Of a stretch of 22,917 nucleotides of DNA, positions 7,508 to 14,962 are shown piece by piece. Within the stretch, counting starts at the first letter, position 1; the number at the start of each line of letters is the position of its first letter. The DNA comes from JABDJZ01 sp047619685. Lineage in GTDB: Bacteria; Bacteroidota; Rhodothermia; Rhodothermales; UBA10348. The stretch is taken from the NCBI GenBank assembly GCA_047619685.1, contig JBLHLC010000051.1, positions 1 through 22,917 of the forward strand. The letters are read 5' to 3'. The notes under the pieces were generated by a model. That model was not told the DNA's origin. It ran no database searches and saw only the letters and a list, made by a program, of their open reading frames with translations. A program made the position numbers and the translations under genes.

Positions 7508-8920
7508 CTACACGTTGATGGCCATGCCGTAGGCCGCCTTGGTAGCCTCCATTATAGCTTCCGAAAGCGTCGGGTGCGGGTGCACGGATTCCATGATCTC
7601 ATGAGCCGTGGTCTCCAGGGTTCGCGCGGTCACGACTTCTGCAATCAGCTCGGTCGCATCATACCCGATGATGTGGCAGCCCAGAAGTTCGCCGTATTTG
7701 GCGTCGTAGATGATCTTGACAAACCCGTCGGTGTGACCGGAAGCTGAAGCCTTGCCGGACGCGGCAAAGGGAAATTTACCCACCTTGATGTCATGGCCAG
7801 CTTCCAATGCCTTGGCCTCGGTAAGCCCCACGGACGCAATCTGCGGCTGGCAGTAGGTACAGCCGGGGATGTTGTCCGTCTGGAATTCGTGCACATCCAG
7901 GCCGGCGATCTTTTCGACACAGTTGATGCCTTCGTGCGATGCCTTGTGAGCCAGCCACGGCGGTCCAGCTACGTCTCCGATTGCGTAGACGCCGGGCACG
8001 TTGGTGCGGCCAAAGCCGTCCGTGACGATGGATCCGCGATCCGTCTTGATGCCAAGCTTCTCCAGGCCGAGGTTTTCCACGTTGCCCACGATGCCAACCG
8101 CCGAGAGAACCTGATCGGTCTCAATGACCTCCTGACCTTTGGCCGTCTTCAGCGTGACCTTCAGCGTCTTGCCGCTGGTATCCACGCTCTGGACCTGGGT
8201 CGAGGTCATCACCTTCAGACCCATCTTGCGGAAGGTGCGGCCGAGTTCCTTGGAGACTTCCGCGTCCTCGATGGGGACGAGACGATCCATGTGCTCGACA
8301 ACGGTGACTTCCGTCCCCATGTTGTGGTAGAAATAGGCAAACTCGACGCCGATTGCTCCCGCCCCGACAACAACCAGCCGCTTGGGCTGCGTCTTCTGGA
8401 GCATGGCCTCCTTGTAGGACAGAATCTTGGTGCCATCCACTGGAAGCGGCGGAATCTCCCGCGCTCTGGCGCCGGTTGCCAGAATGATGTGCTTTCCGGT
8501 GATGCTGGACTTCTCACCAATCTTCTTGCCGTCCATGTCTGTGGACGGCTCGATATCCACTTTGCCGTTTCCGGCCAGCGTGGCGTGCCCCAGAACAACG
8601 TCAATCTTGTTCTTCTTCATGAGGAACGTGACGCCCTTGTTCATCTTGCTGGCAACCCCGCGACTACGGTCTATGACCTTGCCGAAGTCCGCCTCGACCT
8701 TGCCAGACAGCCCGTAGGCCTCCAGGTGCCTGCCGTTCTCCATCATCTCGGCGCTCTTCAGGAGAGCCTTGGTCGGAATGCAGCCGATGTTCAGGCAGAC
8801 GCCGCCGAGCTTGTTCTTTTCCACGACAGCGGTCTTCAGACCAAGCTGTGATGAGCGGATAGCCGCTTCGTAGCCGCCTGGGCCGGTGCCGATGACGATG
8901 ACGTCGTAGGTAGATGCCAT
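7508..8920 (-). CDS. lpdA: LpdA, dihydrolipoyl dehydrogenase
   Basis: This is the E3 flavoprotein of 2-oxoacid dehydrogenase and glycine cleavage complexes. It reoxidises dihydrolipoamide with NAD+ (EC 1.8.1.4), in the cytosol. The 470-residue product is of normal length. The FAD-binding motif G-T-G-P-G-G is at 11-16, and the redox disulfide is Cys42 and Cys47 in G-G-V-C-L-N-I-G-C-I-P. The NAD-binding G-A-G-A-I-G lies mid-protein, the second FAD motif is Y-A-I-G-D-V, and the C-terminal catalytic pair is His449 and Glu454 in H-P-H-P-T-L-S-E. The ATG at 8920 has no Shine-Dalgarno. The gene stands alone, with no E1 or E2 gene nearby, so it may serve several complexes. It diverges from glpK and has its own terminator. 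Confidence 0.97.
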   Translation of the reverse strand: MASTYDVIVIGTGPGGYEAAIRSSQLGLKTAVVEKNKLGGVCLNIGCIPTKALLKSAEMMENGRHLEAYGLSGKVEADFGKVIDRSRGVASKMNKGVTFLMKKNKIDVVLGHATLAGNGKVDIEPSTDMDGKKIGEKSSITGKHIILATGARAREIPPLPVDGTKILSYKEAMLQKTQPKRLVVVGAGAIGVEFAYFYHNMGTEVTVVEHMDRLVPIEDAEVSKELGRTFRKMGLKVMTSTQVQSVDTSGKTLKVTLKTAKGQEVIETDQVLSAVGIVGNVENLGLEKLGIKTDRGSIVTDGFGRTNVPGVYAIGDVAGPPWLAHKASHEGINCVEKIAGLDVHEFQTDNIPGCTYCQPQIASVGLTEAKALEAGHDIKVGKFPFAASGKASASGHTDGFVKIIYDAKYGELLGCHIIGYDATELIAEVVTARTLETTAHEIMESVHPHPTLSEAIMEATKAAYGMAINV

Positions 8921-8960
8921 GATCTATTTCAAGGTTTGAGTCAGTCAGATAATACCGCTG

Positions 8961-8970
8961 GCGGGCCCGC
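8961..8970. promoter_or_regulatory. Palindrome in the lpdA/glpK divergent promoter region
   Basis: GCGGGCCCGC is a perfect 10-bp palindrome about 40 bases upstream of lpdA and 95 bases upstream of glpK, in a 145-base divergent spacer. It could be an operator, but in GC-rich DNA such a site also arises by chance. I see no convincing -35/-10 pair to anchor it. Confidence 0.2.
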
Positions 8971-9065
8971 GAGTTCGTGAATGGCGTGCTGAAAACTCCA
9001 GCCGTATTCTGAGGATCGTACACGTCCTTGGCCATGCCTTTCCGCACAAGCCGCCTCGCTGCCTT

Positions 9066-10568
9066 ATGACCATGAAGTATATCCTCGCCCTGGATCAGGG
9101 CACGACAAGTTCGCGAGCGCTGGTCTTCGACACGCAAGGGAATATTCGGGCGAAGGCGCAGCGGGAGTTCGAACAGATTTTTCCGAAGCCCGGATGGGTC
9201 GAGCACAACGCCACCGAGATCTGGGAGACCCAGTATGCGGTGACTGTGGAGGCTTTGGCCGCGGCAGGTTTGGCAGCCTCTGACATCGCAGCCATCGGGA
9301 TTACAAACCAGCGGGAGACCACGGTGGTCTGGGACCGCAAGACCGGTCAACCCGTCCACAATGCCATTGTCTGGCAGGACAGGCGGACCGCGGATTTCTG
9401 TGGGGGCCTGAAGAGCCAGGGACACGAGGACCTGTTTCGGGATCGCACCGGCCTTGTGCTGGACCCCTATTTCTCGGGGACGAAGGTCCGCTGGATCCTG
9501 GAGAACGTAGCCGGTGCAAGGGCGCGGGCCGTGGCGGGAGAGTTGGCCTTCGGGACGATTGACAGTTGGCTCATCTGGAACCTGACAGGGGGGAGGACGC
9601 ACGTCACGGACGTTACAAATGCGTCTCGCACGCTTCTCTACAACATCAAGACGCTGTCCTGGGACCCGGAATTGCTGGGTATTCTGGACGTGCCCGCGTC
9701 GGTCTTGCCGGAAGTTCGCTCATCCAGCGAAGTCTACGCAGAGACGGACGCCGGCCTGTTCGGCTCAAGCATTCCCATTGCAGGGATTGCGGGAGATCAG
9801 CAGTCGGCCCTGTTCGGCCAACAGTGCACGGAGCCCGGAATGGTGAAAAACACCTACGGCACGGGCTGTTTCATGCTGATGAACACCGGGGAGAACCCGG
9901 TGGCGTCCGACAACAATCTGCTGACTACCATCGCCTGGCAGATCAACGGCGTGACCAACTATGCGCTGGAAGGGAGCGTCTTCGTGGCCGGCGCCGTGGT
10001 CCAGTGGCTGAGGGATGGGCTGGGGCTGATCAAGGAGGCATCCGAGGTCGAGGCGCTTGCCGCCACCGTCGATGGCAATGACGGCGTGTACCTCGTCCCC
10101 GCATTTACCGGATTGGGCGCCCCTCACTGGGACCCCTACGCACGAGGCACGATCGTTGGGATCACCCGCGGGACGACAGCCGGCCACTTTGCGCGGGCCG
10201 CGCTGGAGAGCATCGCCTACCAAACCGCAGACGTGATCAAGGCCATGGAGGCGGATTCAGGCGTTTCGGTCAAACAACTCCGGGTGGATGGCGGCGCGAC
10301 CGCCAACGACTTCTTGATGGGGTTTCAGGCCGATGTCCTGGGAGTGACTGTCGTCCGGCCCACGGTGCTGGAGACCACGGCCCTTGGAGCCGCCTATCTG
10401 GCCGGATTGGCGGTGGGATGTTGGGAGAGTGCAGACGAGCTTTCGGAGCAGTGGCAGGTGGGAAAAGAGTTTGAGCCGGAAATGCCGGCGGCGGCCGTCC
10501 AGAAGTTGGTTGACGGCTGGACCAAGGCCCTCGGACGGTCCCGCGGCTGGGAGGAAGAAGGGGCATGA
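9066..10568 (+). CDS. glpK: GlpK, glycerol kinase
   Basis: It phosphorylates glycerol to sn-glycerol-3-phosphate with ATP (EC 2.7.1.30), trapping glycerol that enters through the facilitator encoded two genes downstream. The 500-residue product shows the FGGY kinase layout: N-terminal phosphate loop D-Q-G-T-T-S-S-R near residue 10, G-I-T-N-Q-R-E-T-T followed by W-Q-D-R-R-T, the second ATPase segment G-I-A-G-D-Q-Q-S-A-L-F-G, Y-G-T-G-C-F, and the FGGY signature region V-D-G-G-A-T-A-N-D-F-L. It starts M-T-M-K; the ATG two codons further in is equally possible. There is no Shine-Dalgarno. Its stop overlaps the start of the phosphodiesterase gene by ATGA, implying translational coupling. glpD is not in the window. 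Confidence 0.97.
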   Translation: MTMKYILALDQGTTSSRALVFDTQGNIRAKAQREFEQIFPKPGWVEHNATEIWETQYAVTVEALAAAGLAASDIAAIGITNQRETTVVWDRKTGQPVHNAIVWQDRRTADFCGGLKSQGHEDLFRDRTGLVLDPYFSGTKVRWILENVAGARARAVAGELAFGTIDSWLIWNLTGGRTHVTDVTNASRTLLYNIKTLSWDPELLGILDVPASVLPEVRSSSEVYAETDAGLFGSSIPIAGIAGDQQSALFGQQCTEPGMVKNTYGTGCFMLMNTGENPVASDNNLLTTIAWQINGVTNYALEGSVFVAGAVVQWLRDGLGLIKEASEVEALAATVDGNDGVYLVPAFTGLGAPHWDPYARGTIVGITRGTTAGHFARAALESIAYQTADVIKAMEADSGVSVKQLRVDGGATANDFLMGFQADVLGVTVVRPTVLETTALGAAYLAGLAVGCWESADELSEQWQVGKEFEPEMPAAAVQKLVDGWTKALGRSRGWEEEGA

Positions 10569-11509
10569 TTGGGGTTCCCAGAACCGCGGCTGTGGCATTT
10601 TGCCTTCTCGCCATGGCCGCCTGTCACTCCGGGATGGCAGGATTGCCCACGGCGTCCGTGGAGTTGCAGGGACACCGGGGCGCGCGCGGGCTCATGCCAG
10701 AGAACACGATTCCCGCCTTTATCCGGGCCCTGGAAGCCGGCGCGGACACCATGGAGATGGATGCCGTGATCACTGCAGACGAAAAGGTGGTGGTTTCGCA
10801 TGAGCCTTTCTTCTCGGCCAGGATCTGCTCCAAGCCGGACGGCTCAGCCGTCACTGAACAGGAGGAGCATGATCTGAATATCTACACGATGGCCTCCGAC
10901 GAGGTCGCACTGTTCGAGTGCGGAAGCCGGGGGAATCCGACGTTCCCACGTCAGCAAAGGGCGCCGGTGGCCAAGCCGCTTCTGGTAGACGCGATTCGGG
11001 CAATCGAGCAGTGGGCCAAGGACCACGGTCGCCAAACGGTGAAATACAACATTGAGATAAAGTCACGGCCAGCCTGGGACGGTATATATCACCCTTCGCC
11101 AGAACGGTATGCGGAGTTGCTGCACCGTGTGGTGACTGGGGAAGGCATCAGGGACCGGACAACCATCCAGTCGTTCGATCCCCGGGCACTGGAAGCCATG
11201 CACGTACGCGACGCCGGACAGACATTGTCCTATCTGGTTGACAACATTGCGAGTGTGGCCACCAACCTGGCGCAGTTGTCCTTTTCTCCAGCCACCTACA
11301 GTCCGAGCCATCGCCGGGTGAATTCAGCGATGGTGCTGCAGCTCCATGAGGCAGGCATGCGCGTGATCCCATGGACGGTGAACGACGAGGCTACCATGCG
11401 GCGTCTCATTGATCTGGGCGTGGATGGCCTGATTACCGACTATCCAGACCTCGGAAGGAAAGTGATTGACGAGGCCGCCGGCCTCAATAAGCCTGTGCGA
11501 AAACCATGA
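10565..11509 (+). CDS. glpQ: GlpQ-type glycerophosphodiester phosphodiesterase, lipoprotein
   Basis: It hydrolyses glycerophosphodiesters (deacylated phospholipids) to glycerol-3-phosphate and an alcohol (EC 3.1.4.46). The 314-residue product has a lipoprotein signal (L-A-M-A-A-C, Cys20), so it probably acts in the periplasm. The GDPD TIM-barrel motifs are H-R-G-A-R-G (catalytic His37, Arg38), P-E-N-T at 45-48, E-M-D with Glu64 and Asp66, S-H-E-P (His79), the metal-binding I-E-I-K-S, and the C-terminal W-T-V-N-D and G-L-I-T-D-Y-P-D. The HE in place of the commoner HD is familiar in Bacteroidota homologues. It overlaps glpK and glpF by ATGA at both ends, so it is an integral part of the glycerol operon. 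Released glycerol-3-phosphate would need its own transporter, which is not seen here. Confidence 0.92.
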   Translation: MIGVPRTAAVAFCLLAMAACHSGMAGLPTASVELQGHRGARGLMPENTIPAFIRALEAGADTMEMDAVITADEKVVVSHEPFFSARICSKPDGSAVTEQEEHDLNIYTMASDEVALFECGSRGNPTFPRQQRAPVAKPLLVDAIRAIEQWAKDHGRQTVKYNIEIKSRPAWDGIYHPSPERYAELLHRVVTGEGIRDRTTIQSFDPRALEAMHVRDAGQTLSYLVDNIASVATNLAQLSFSPATYSPSHRRVNSAMVLQLHEAGMRVIPWTVNDEATMRRLIDLGVDGLITDYPDLGRKVIDEAAGLNKPVRKP

Positions 11510-12216
11510 CTCCTTTTGTTGCAGAAATTGTCGGCACCGGTCTGCTGATCCTACTTGGGAATGGCGTTGTCGCCAACGTGGTCCTCAAGGAGACCTATGG
11601 TCACAACGGCGGCTGGATTGTCATCACGGTGGGGTGGGGCCTGGCGGTTTTTGTGGGTGTGTTCACTGCCGCGGCGGTCAGCGGGGCGCATCTGAATCCG
11701 GCTGTGACTCTGGGGCTGGCGTTGGCGGGCAAATTTGCCTGGGCGCAGGTGCCTGCCTACATCGCGGCGCAAATGTTGGGCGCGGCTCTGGGCGCCACAC
11801 TGGTTTGGGTGCACTATCGCCCCCATTTTGCGGCGACGGAGAGCGCCGATGCGAAATTGGCTGTGTTCTCAACCGCACCGGCCATCCCGAACACCCTGAA
11901 TAACCTGATTTCGGAGATTATCGGCACCTTCGTGCTGGTATTTGGGGTGCTCTACATCGCCTCGCCGGAGGTTGGCCTCGGTGCGCTGGACGCCTTGCCA
12001 GTGGGGCTCCTGGTGCTGGTAATTGGCCTCGGGCTCGGGGGTACCACGGGTTACGCGATCAACCCGGCCAGGGATCTGGGGCCGCGCATCATGCACGCGC
12101 TGCTGCCGATTCATGGAAAGGGTGACAGCGACTGGGGCTACGCCTGGATTCCGGTAGTCGGACCCATGATGGGCGGGGCGTTGGCTGCGGGCGTCTTCCT
12201 GCTGCTCAACGGGTAG
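11506..12216 (+). CDS. glpF: GlpF-type aquaglyceroporin
   Basis: This is an inner-membrane channel for glycerol and other small polyols. The 236-residue product has six hydrophobic helices and two NPA boxes: N-P-A at 64-66 in S-G-A-H-L-N-P-A-V-T and at 186-188 in G-Y-A-I-N-P-A-R-D. Asp190 after the second NPA box is the hallmark of glycerol facilitators over water-only aquaporins. The predicted selectivity filter is Trp44, Tyr183 and Arg189, matching E. coli GlpF apart from Phe to Tyr. The gene overlaps glpQ by ATGA, and glpK lies in the same operon, which supports glycerol as the substrate. It ends at a hairpin shared with the converging rpiB-like gene. Confidence 0.94.
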   Translation: MTPFVAEIVGTGLLILLGNGVVANVVLKETYGHNGGWIVITVGWGLAVFVGVFTAAAVSGAHLNPAVTLGLALAGKFAWAQVPAYIAAQMLGAALGATLVWVHYRPHFAATESADAKLAVFSTAPAIPNTLNNLISEIIGTFVLVFGVLYIASPEVGLGALDALPVGLLVLVIGLGLGGTTGYAINPARDLGPRIMHALLPIHGKGDSDWGYAWIPVVGPMMGGALAAGVFLLLNG

Positions 12217-12227
12217 TCTCGGGGACC

Positions 12228-12249
12228 GGGGGCTTATTCAACAGCCCCC
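12228..12249. terminator. Hairpin between convergent glpF and rpiB-like genes
   Basis: The perfect 7-bp stem GGGGGCT (12228-12234) and AGCCCCC (12243-12249) has an 8-base loop. Neither strand has a T-run after it, so termination would be weak or protein-assisted. Its last base overlaps the minus-strand stop codon of the rpiB-like gene. Confidence 0.5.
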
Positions 12250-12893
12250 TACGTCTTGCCGCGATAGGCCTCGTCTACGTCTGCAATCTTGCCGACGCGC
12301 TTGGCATGGCGCCCGCCTTCGAAGTCCGTTTCAAGAAAGACCCGGACGATGGCCTTGCAGATCTCGATGCCCAGCGTGCGGCTTCCCAGCGTGACGACAT
12401 TGGCATCGTTGTGGGCGCGCGCGTTCCAGGCGGTGAACTCGTTGTACGGCGAGGCAGCCCTTATGCGGTATACCTTGTTGCAGACCATCGCCGAGCCGAG
12501 TCCGGCGCCGTCGATCATGATGCCCAACCTGGCGCGGCCGTCTGCCACCATTCTGGCTGTGCTGTAGGCGAAATCGGGGTAGTCGCAGGCCGCGTCCGAG
12601 TGGGTGCCCACATCATGGACTGACCAGCCGAGTTGCTCCACGAAAGGGATGATCTCGGCCTTGAGTGCAAATCCGCCGTGATCGCTGCCGATGGCCACCG
12701 CGCGGGGGCCGGACGGCGGGGGAGGCGGGGCGTCGGGATGATCGGCCGCGCTACGGAACTCCACGCCCAGTTCGCGAGCAGCATCACGAGCAAGGGGCGT
12801 GATGAGCGCCTTGTCGGGTATTGCTATAAAGCCCTGACCGCTTCGGTGTGCGTCACGGACTTTCTGCTCTGATATGACTGCGCGTCTGGCCAT
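12249..12893 (-). CDS. RpiB/LacAB-family sugar-phosphate isomerase with N-terminal extension
   Basis: The family interconverts ribose-5-phosphate and ribulose-5-phosphate or related sugar phosphates. The 214-residue product is longer than typical RpiB (about 150). Residues about 64-214 are the RpiB fold: G-S-D-H-G-G-F at 69-75 (Asp71, His72), D-Y-P-D-F-A, G-A-G-L-G-S, N-K-V, A-R-A-H-N-D-A-N and G-G-R-H. The usual catalytic Cys (C-G-T-G-I-G in E. coli) is Asp128 here (I-D-G-A-G-L-G). Residues 1-48 form a separate segment (I-S-E-Q-K-V-R-D-A, then I-T-P-L-A-R-D-A-A-R-E-L-G) joined by a Pro-rich linker. From memory, similar segments occur in enzymes linked to bacterial microcompartments, but no shell gene is here. 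The exact substrate is uncertain. It lies 101 bases after the EnvC-like gene; that spacer shows nothing else. Confidence 0.85.
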   Translation of the reverse strand: MARRAVISEQKVRDAHRSGQGFIAIPDKALITPLARDAARELGVEFRSAADHPDAPPPPPSGPRAVAIGSDHGGFALKAEIIPFVEQLGWSVHDVGTHSDAACDYPDFAYSTARMVADGRARLGIMIDGAGLGSAMVCNKVYRIRAASPYNEFTAWNARAHNDANVVTLGSRTLGIEICKAIVRVFLETDFEGGRHAKRVGKIADVDEAYRGKT

Positions 12894-12994
12894 GTGTCGA
12901 AGCTACGGCGGGCAGAGGGGGGAGGAAAGCCTACCGGGCACGGGCCAACCGCAAGGGCGAGTATGAGTCGGGCGAGGTGCGGATCTCGCGAGTA

Positions 12995-14197
12995 CTATCG
13001 AAGCCAGCGCGCCGGATCGACAAACCCGTCCTTCGACAAGCCAAAGAAGTATCCTGATCCGTACGGTTCTGAATTGGTACCTGCCTTTCCGACAAGCTGC
13101 CCTGCCGTCAACCGCTGCTGTGCGGTAACCAGCACGGTGGACAGGTTGCCGTAGACTGTGACATAGTCTCCATGCGAAACCATGATGTACTTCCCGTAGA
13201 CGGGCATCACATCAATTCCAATGACACGGCCTTCGAAGACGGCTCGCACATCGGCACCAGGAGAGGTAGCAACGACAATGCCTTGATTGGTTGTCCGAGT
13301 CCCGTACTCCGCGTTCACCTGGACTCCAAAGCGCTCCACCAGGGTGCCTTTGGCAGGCCACGGTAGCCGTCCCAGATTGGTTTCGAAAGATCCGGTAAGC
13401 GCGGCGTATTCCGCAGCGTCGTAGCTGGAAGGCGCCGCGGAGTCCGTGCGCCGCCGCTCAGCGGCAAGTAACGCTGTAAGCTGATTGGTCAAGGCCTCTT
13501 CGGCCGCACGTCGCTTTTCAAGCTGTTGCTCCAGTTCCCCTGATTTCTTGCGGAGGTCAGCGACCACACGTTGCCTGTTGTTTTTCAGGTCGAAGAGTTG
13601 CTCCTGCTCTCGAACAGATTGTCCAAGGGTGACCTCCGTGTGCGCCAGTGTCTCCAGCAGCGCGGCTCGCCGCGCTTCCAGGGCTGTCGTCGAGGAGCGC
13701 ATTTTCTCCACCCGATCTCGACGGGCATCGCTGAAACGGGTCAGGTAATTCACCCGCACCAACATCTGATTGATGGAACCCGCCGAAAAGATGAGGGCGA
13801 GGTCGTTCAGCCTGCCGTACTTGTAGGCGTGGGTTGCCCGCGCAAGGTATTCCTCTTTGAGCGCCTCAATTTGCCTGGATAAGACTCGCACCTGAGAAAA
13901 AACAGAGTCTCGCTCCACTCTCAGCTGCACGATCCGGTTTTCAAACGTCCGGACCACTTCCTTGCGCACCGCGATGTCCCGGTCAAGCCGGTTCAACATC
14001 TGAAGGGAAGCAGTTTCCGCGGCCTTGTTCCTATCGAGCTGCTTCTCGTCGTCTGAGATCCTGGACCGGAGGTCATCCAGGTTGGTCTGGAACGCCAGTC
14101 GGCGGTCGGTGGCGTCGGACCGGTCTGCCTGGGCGTGTAGGTATCCGGGAGTCGCGACGACCAAGAGCAGCAGAGCGAGCCAAAAACGCCTTTTCAC
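12995..14197 (-). CDS. EnvC-like coiled-coil protein with degenerate M23 (LytM) domain
   Basis: The 400-residue product is exported, with a signal peptide at 1-23 (K-R-R, hydrophobic core, L-H-A-Q). A long coiled coil covers about 30-265. Residues about 278-400 form a LytM/M23 domain. Its metal ligands are lost: the H-x-G-x-D site reads T-N-Q-G-I-V, the Y-x-H-L box reads Y-G-N-L, and the H-L-H-F-E box reads G-Y-F-F-G. By analogy with E. coli EnvC, it probably activates a periplasmic N-acetylmuramoyl-L-alanine amidase at division and does not cut peptidoglycan itself. The start is GTG at 14197, two bases after the DUF4292 stop, so it is the third gene of a coupled operon. No amidase gene is in the window. 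The final D-P-x-R-W-L is the usual family end. Confidence 0.9.
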   Translation of the reverse strand: MKRRFWLALLLLVVATPGYLHAQADRSDATDRRLAFQTNLDDLRSRISDDEKQLDRNKAAETASLQMLNRLDRDIAVRKEVVRTFENRIVQLRVERDSVFSQVRVLSRQIEALKEEYLARATHAYKYGRLNDLALIFSAGSINQMLVRVNYLTRFSDARRDRVEKMRSSTTALEARRAALLETLAHTEVTLGQSVREQEQLFDLKNNRQRVVADLRKKSGELEQQLEKRRAAEEALTNQLTALLAAERRRTDSAAPSSYDAAEYAALTGSFETNLGRLPWPAKGTLVERFGVQVNAEYGTRTTNQGIVVATSPGADVRAVFEGRVIGIDVMPVYGKYIMVSHGDYVTVYGNLSTVLVTAQQRLTAGQLVGKAGTNSEPYGSGYFFGLSKDGFVDPARWLR

Positions 14198-14199
14198 GA

Positions 14200-14961
14200 T
14201 TAGTAGACGGGGATTCGTTGGGTATCGGAGCGTAATCCGAGATCGAACGAAAGGTCGTCGGGTTGTGGGGTGATCCTGCGAATCGAGATGCTGGCCCGGA
14301 CATCTTTGTCCAGCCTGGAGGTCACGATTCGGCGGGGCACGTACAGTCCGTCGATCTGTTCAAAGTCGGTGAACCTCCGTCTTTCAACAATCATGCCCGC
14401 AGAGTCGCGCAGGTCCGAGGCCACGATGCGCCATCGGCCAGGATCCACAATGACACTGCGGAGCCCGTCGCGGGAAGTCAGCGTGTAGAAACTGCTGTCA
14501 GCCTCCATGTCCCAGGACTCGCCCGAGAGGTCGTCGTACCCGAAGACGGACGCTGCCACGTCCGAGCGCCAGAAGCCGACCGGTAGCATGTCATCCGCCA
14601 CCTCACGCAGGCCGAAATAGAGGGTCTTCTTGAGGCGGTCGAATACAAACATGGAGTCCGCGGTGACGAGCGCCCTGGACACCTCAATCCCGAGCGGAGC
14701 CCGAAATCTGATCAGTACCGAATCGGCCCGGCGGTAGCTGATCCTTGCATTCAGCGTTCCCCGATCCCCGGGCATGCTGTATGCGACGGCCATGTCGCCC
14801 GAGAAGCTGCCCCATAGCGAATCGGGCGTGGGGAGTCGTGCTATGACTTCGTCCAAACTGTGGTGCGGAAACCCCTCGCTGGGTGGTACCACGGGCACTC
14901 TGCGCGAGGCAGCGCACCCCGCAAGGCCTATCAGAAGGCCGACTGCCGCGAGTCTGGTCAT
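14200..14961 (-). CDS. DUF4292 lipoprotein (LolA/LolB-like fold)
   Basis: The 253-residue lipoprotein has a signal peptide M-T-R-L, a hydrophobic core and L-A-G-C with Cys16. The body is beta-rich and matches DUF4292, with features such as S-Y-R-R-A-D-S-V-L-I-R-F-R-A-P-L-G-I-E and a long repeated-strand C-terminal half. The family is thought to share the LolA/LolB fold that binds lipoprotein acyl chains; its role in Bacteroidota is not settled to my knowledge. The frame is open to 15087, but the Lol-type signal begins at ATG 14961, just one base after the TPR gene's TAG, so I chose that start. It is the middle gene of a TPR - DUF4292 - EnvC operon found widely in the phylum. Confidence 0.85.
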   Translation of the reverse strand: MTRLAAVGLLIGLAGCAASRRVPVVPPSEGFPHHSLDEVIARLPTPDSLWGSFSGDMAVAYSMPGDRGTLNARISYRRADSVLIRFRAPLGIEVSRALVTADSMFVFDRLKKTLYFGLREVADDMLPVGFWRSDVAASVFGYDDLSGESWDMEADSSFYTLTSRDGLRSVIVDPGRWRIVASDLRDSAGMIVERRRFTDFEQIDGLYVPRRIVTSRLDKDVRASISIRRITPQPDDLSFDLGLRSDTQRIPVY

Positions 14962-14962
14962 A

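Noticed and set aside
7793..8851. 352-codon open frame opposite lpdA
   Set aside because: It is the antisense shadow of lpdA, which has clear FAD, NAD and disulfide motifs; high GC makes long shadows common.
12894..13154. Small plus-strand open frame in the rpiB/EnvC spacer
   Set aside because: Most of it is antisense to the EnvC-like gene, and it has no recognisable feature or plausible start signal.
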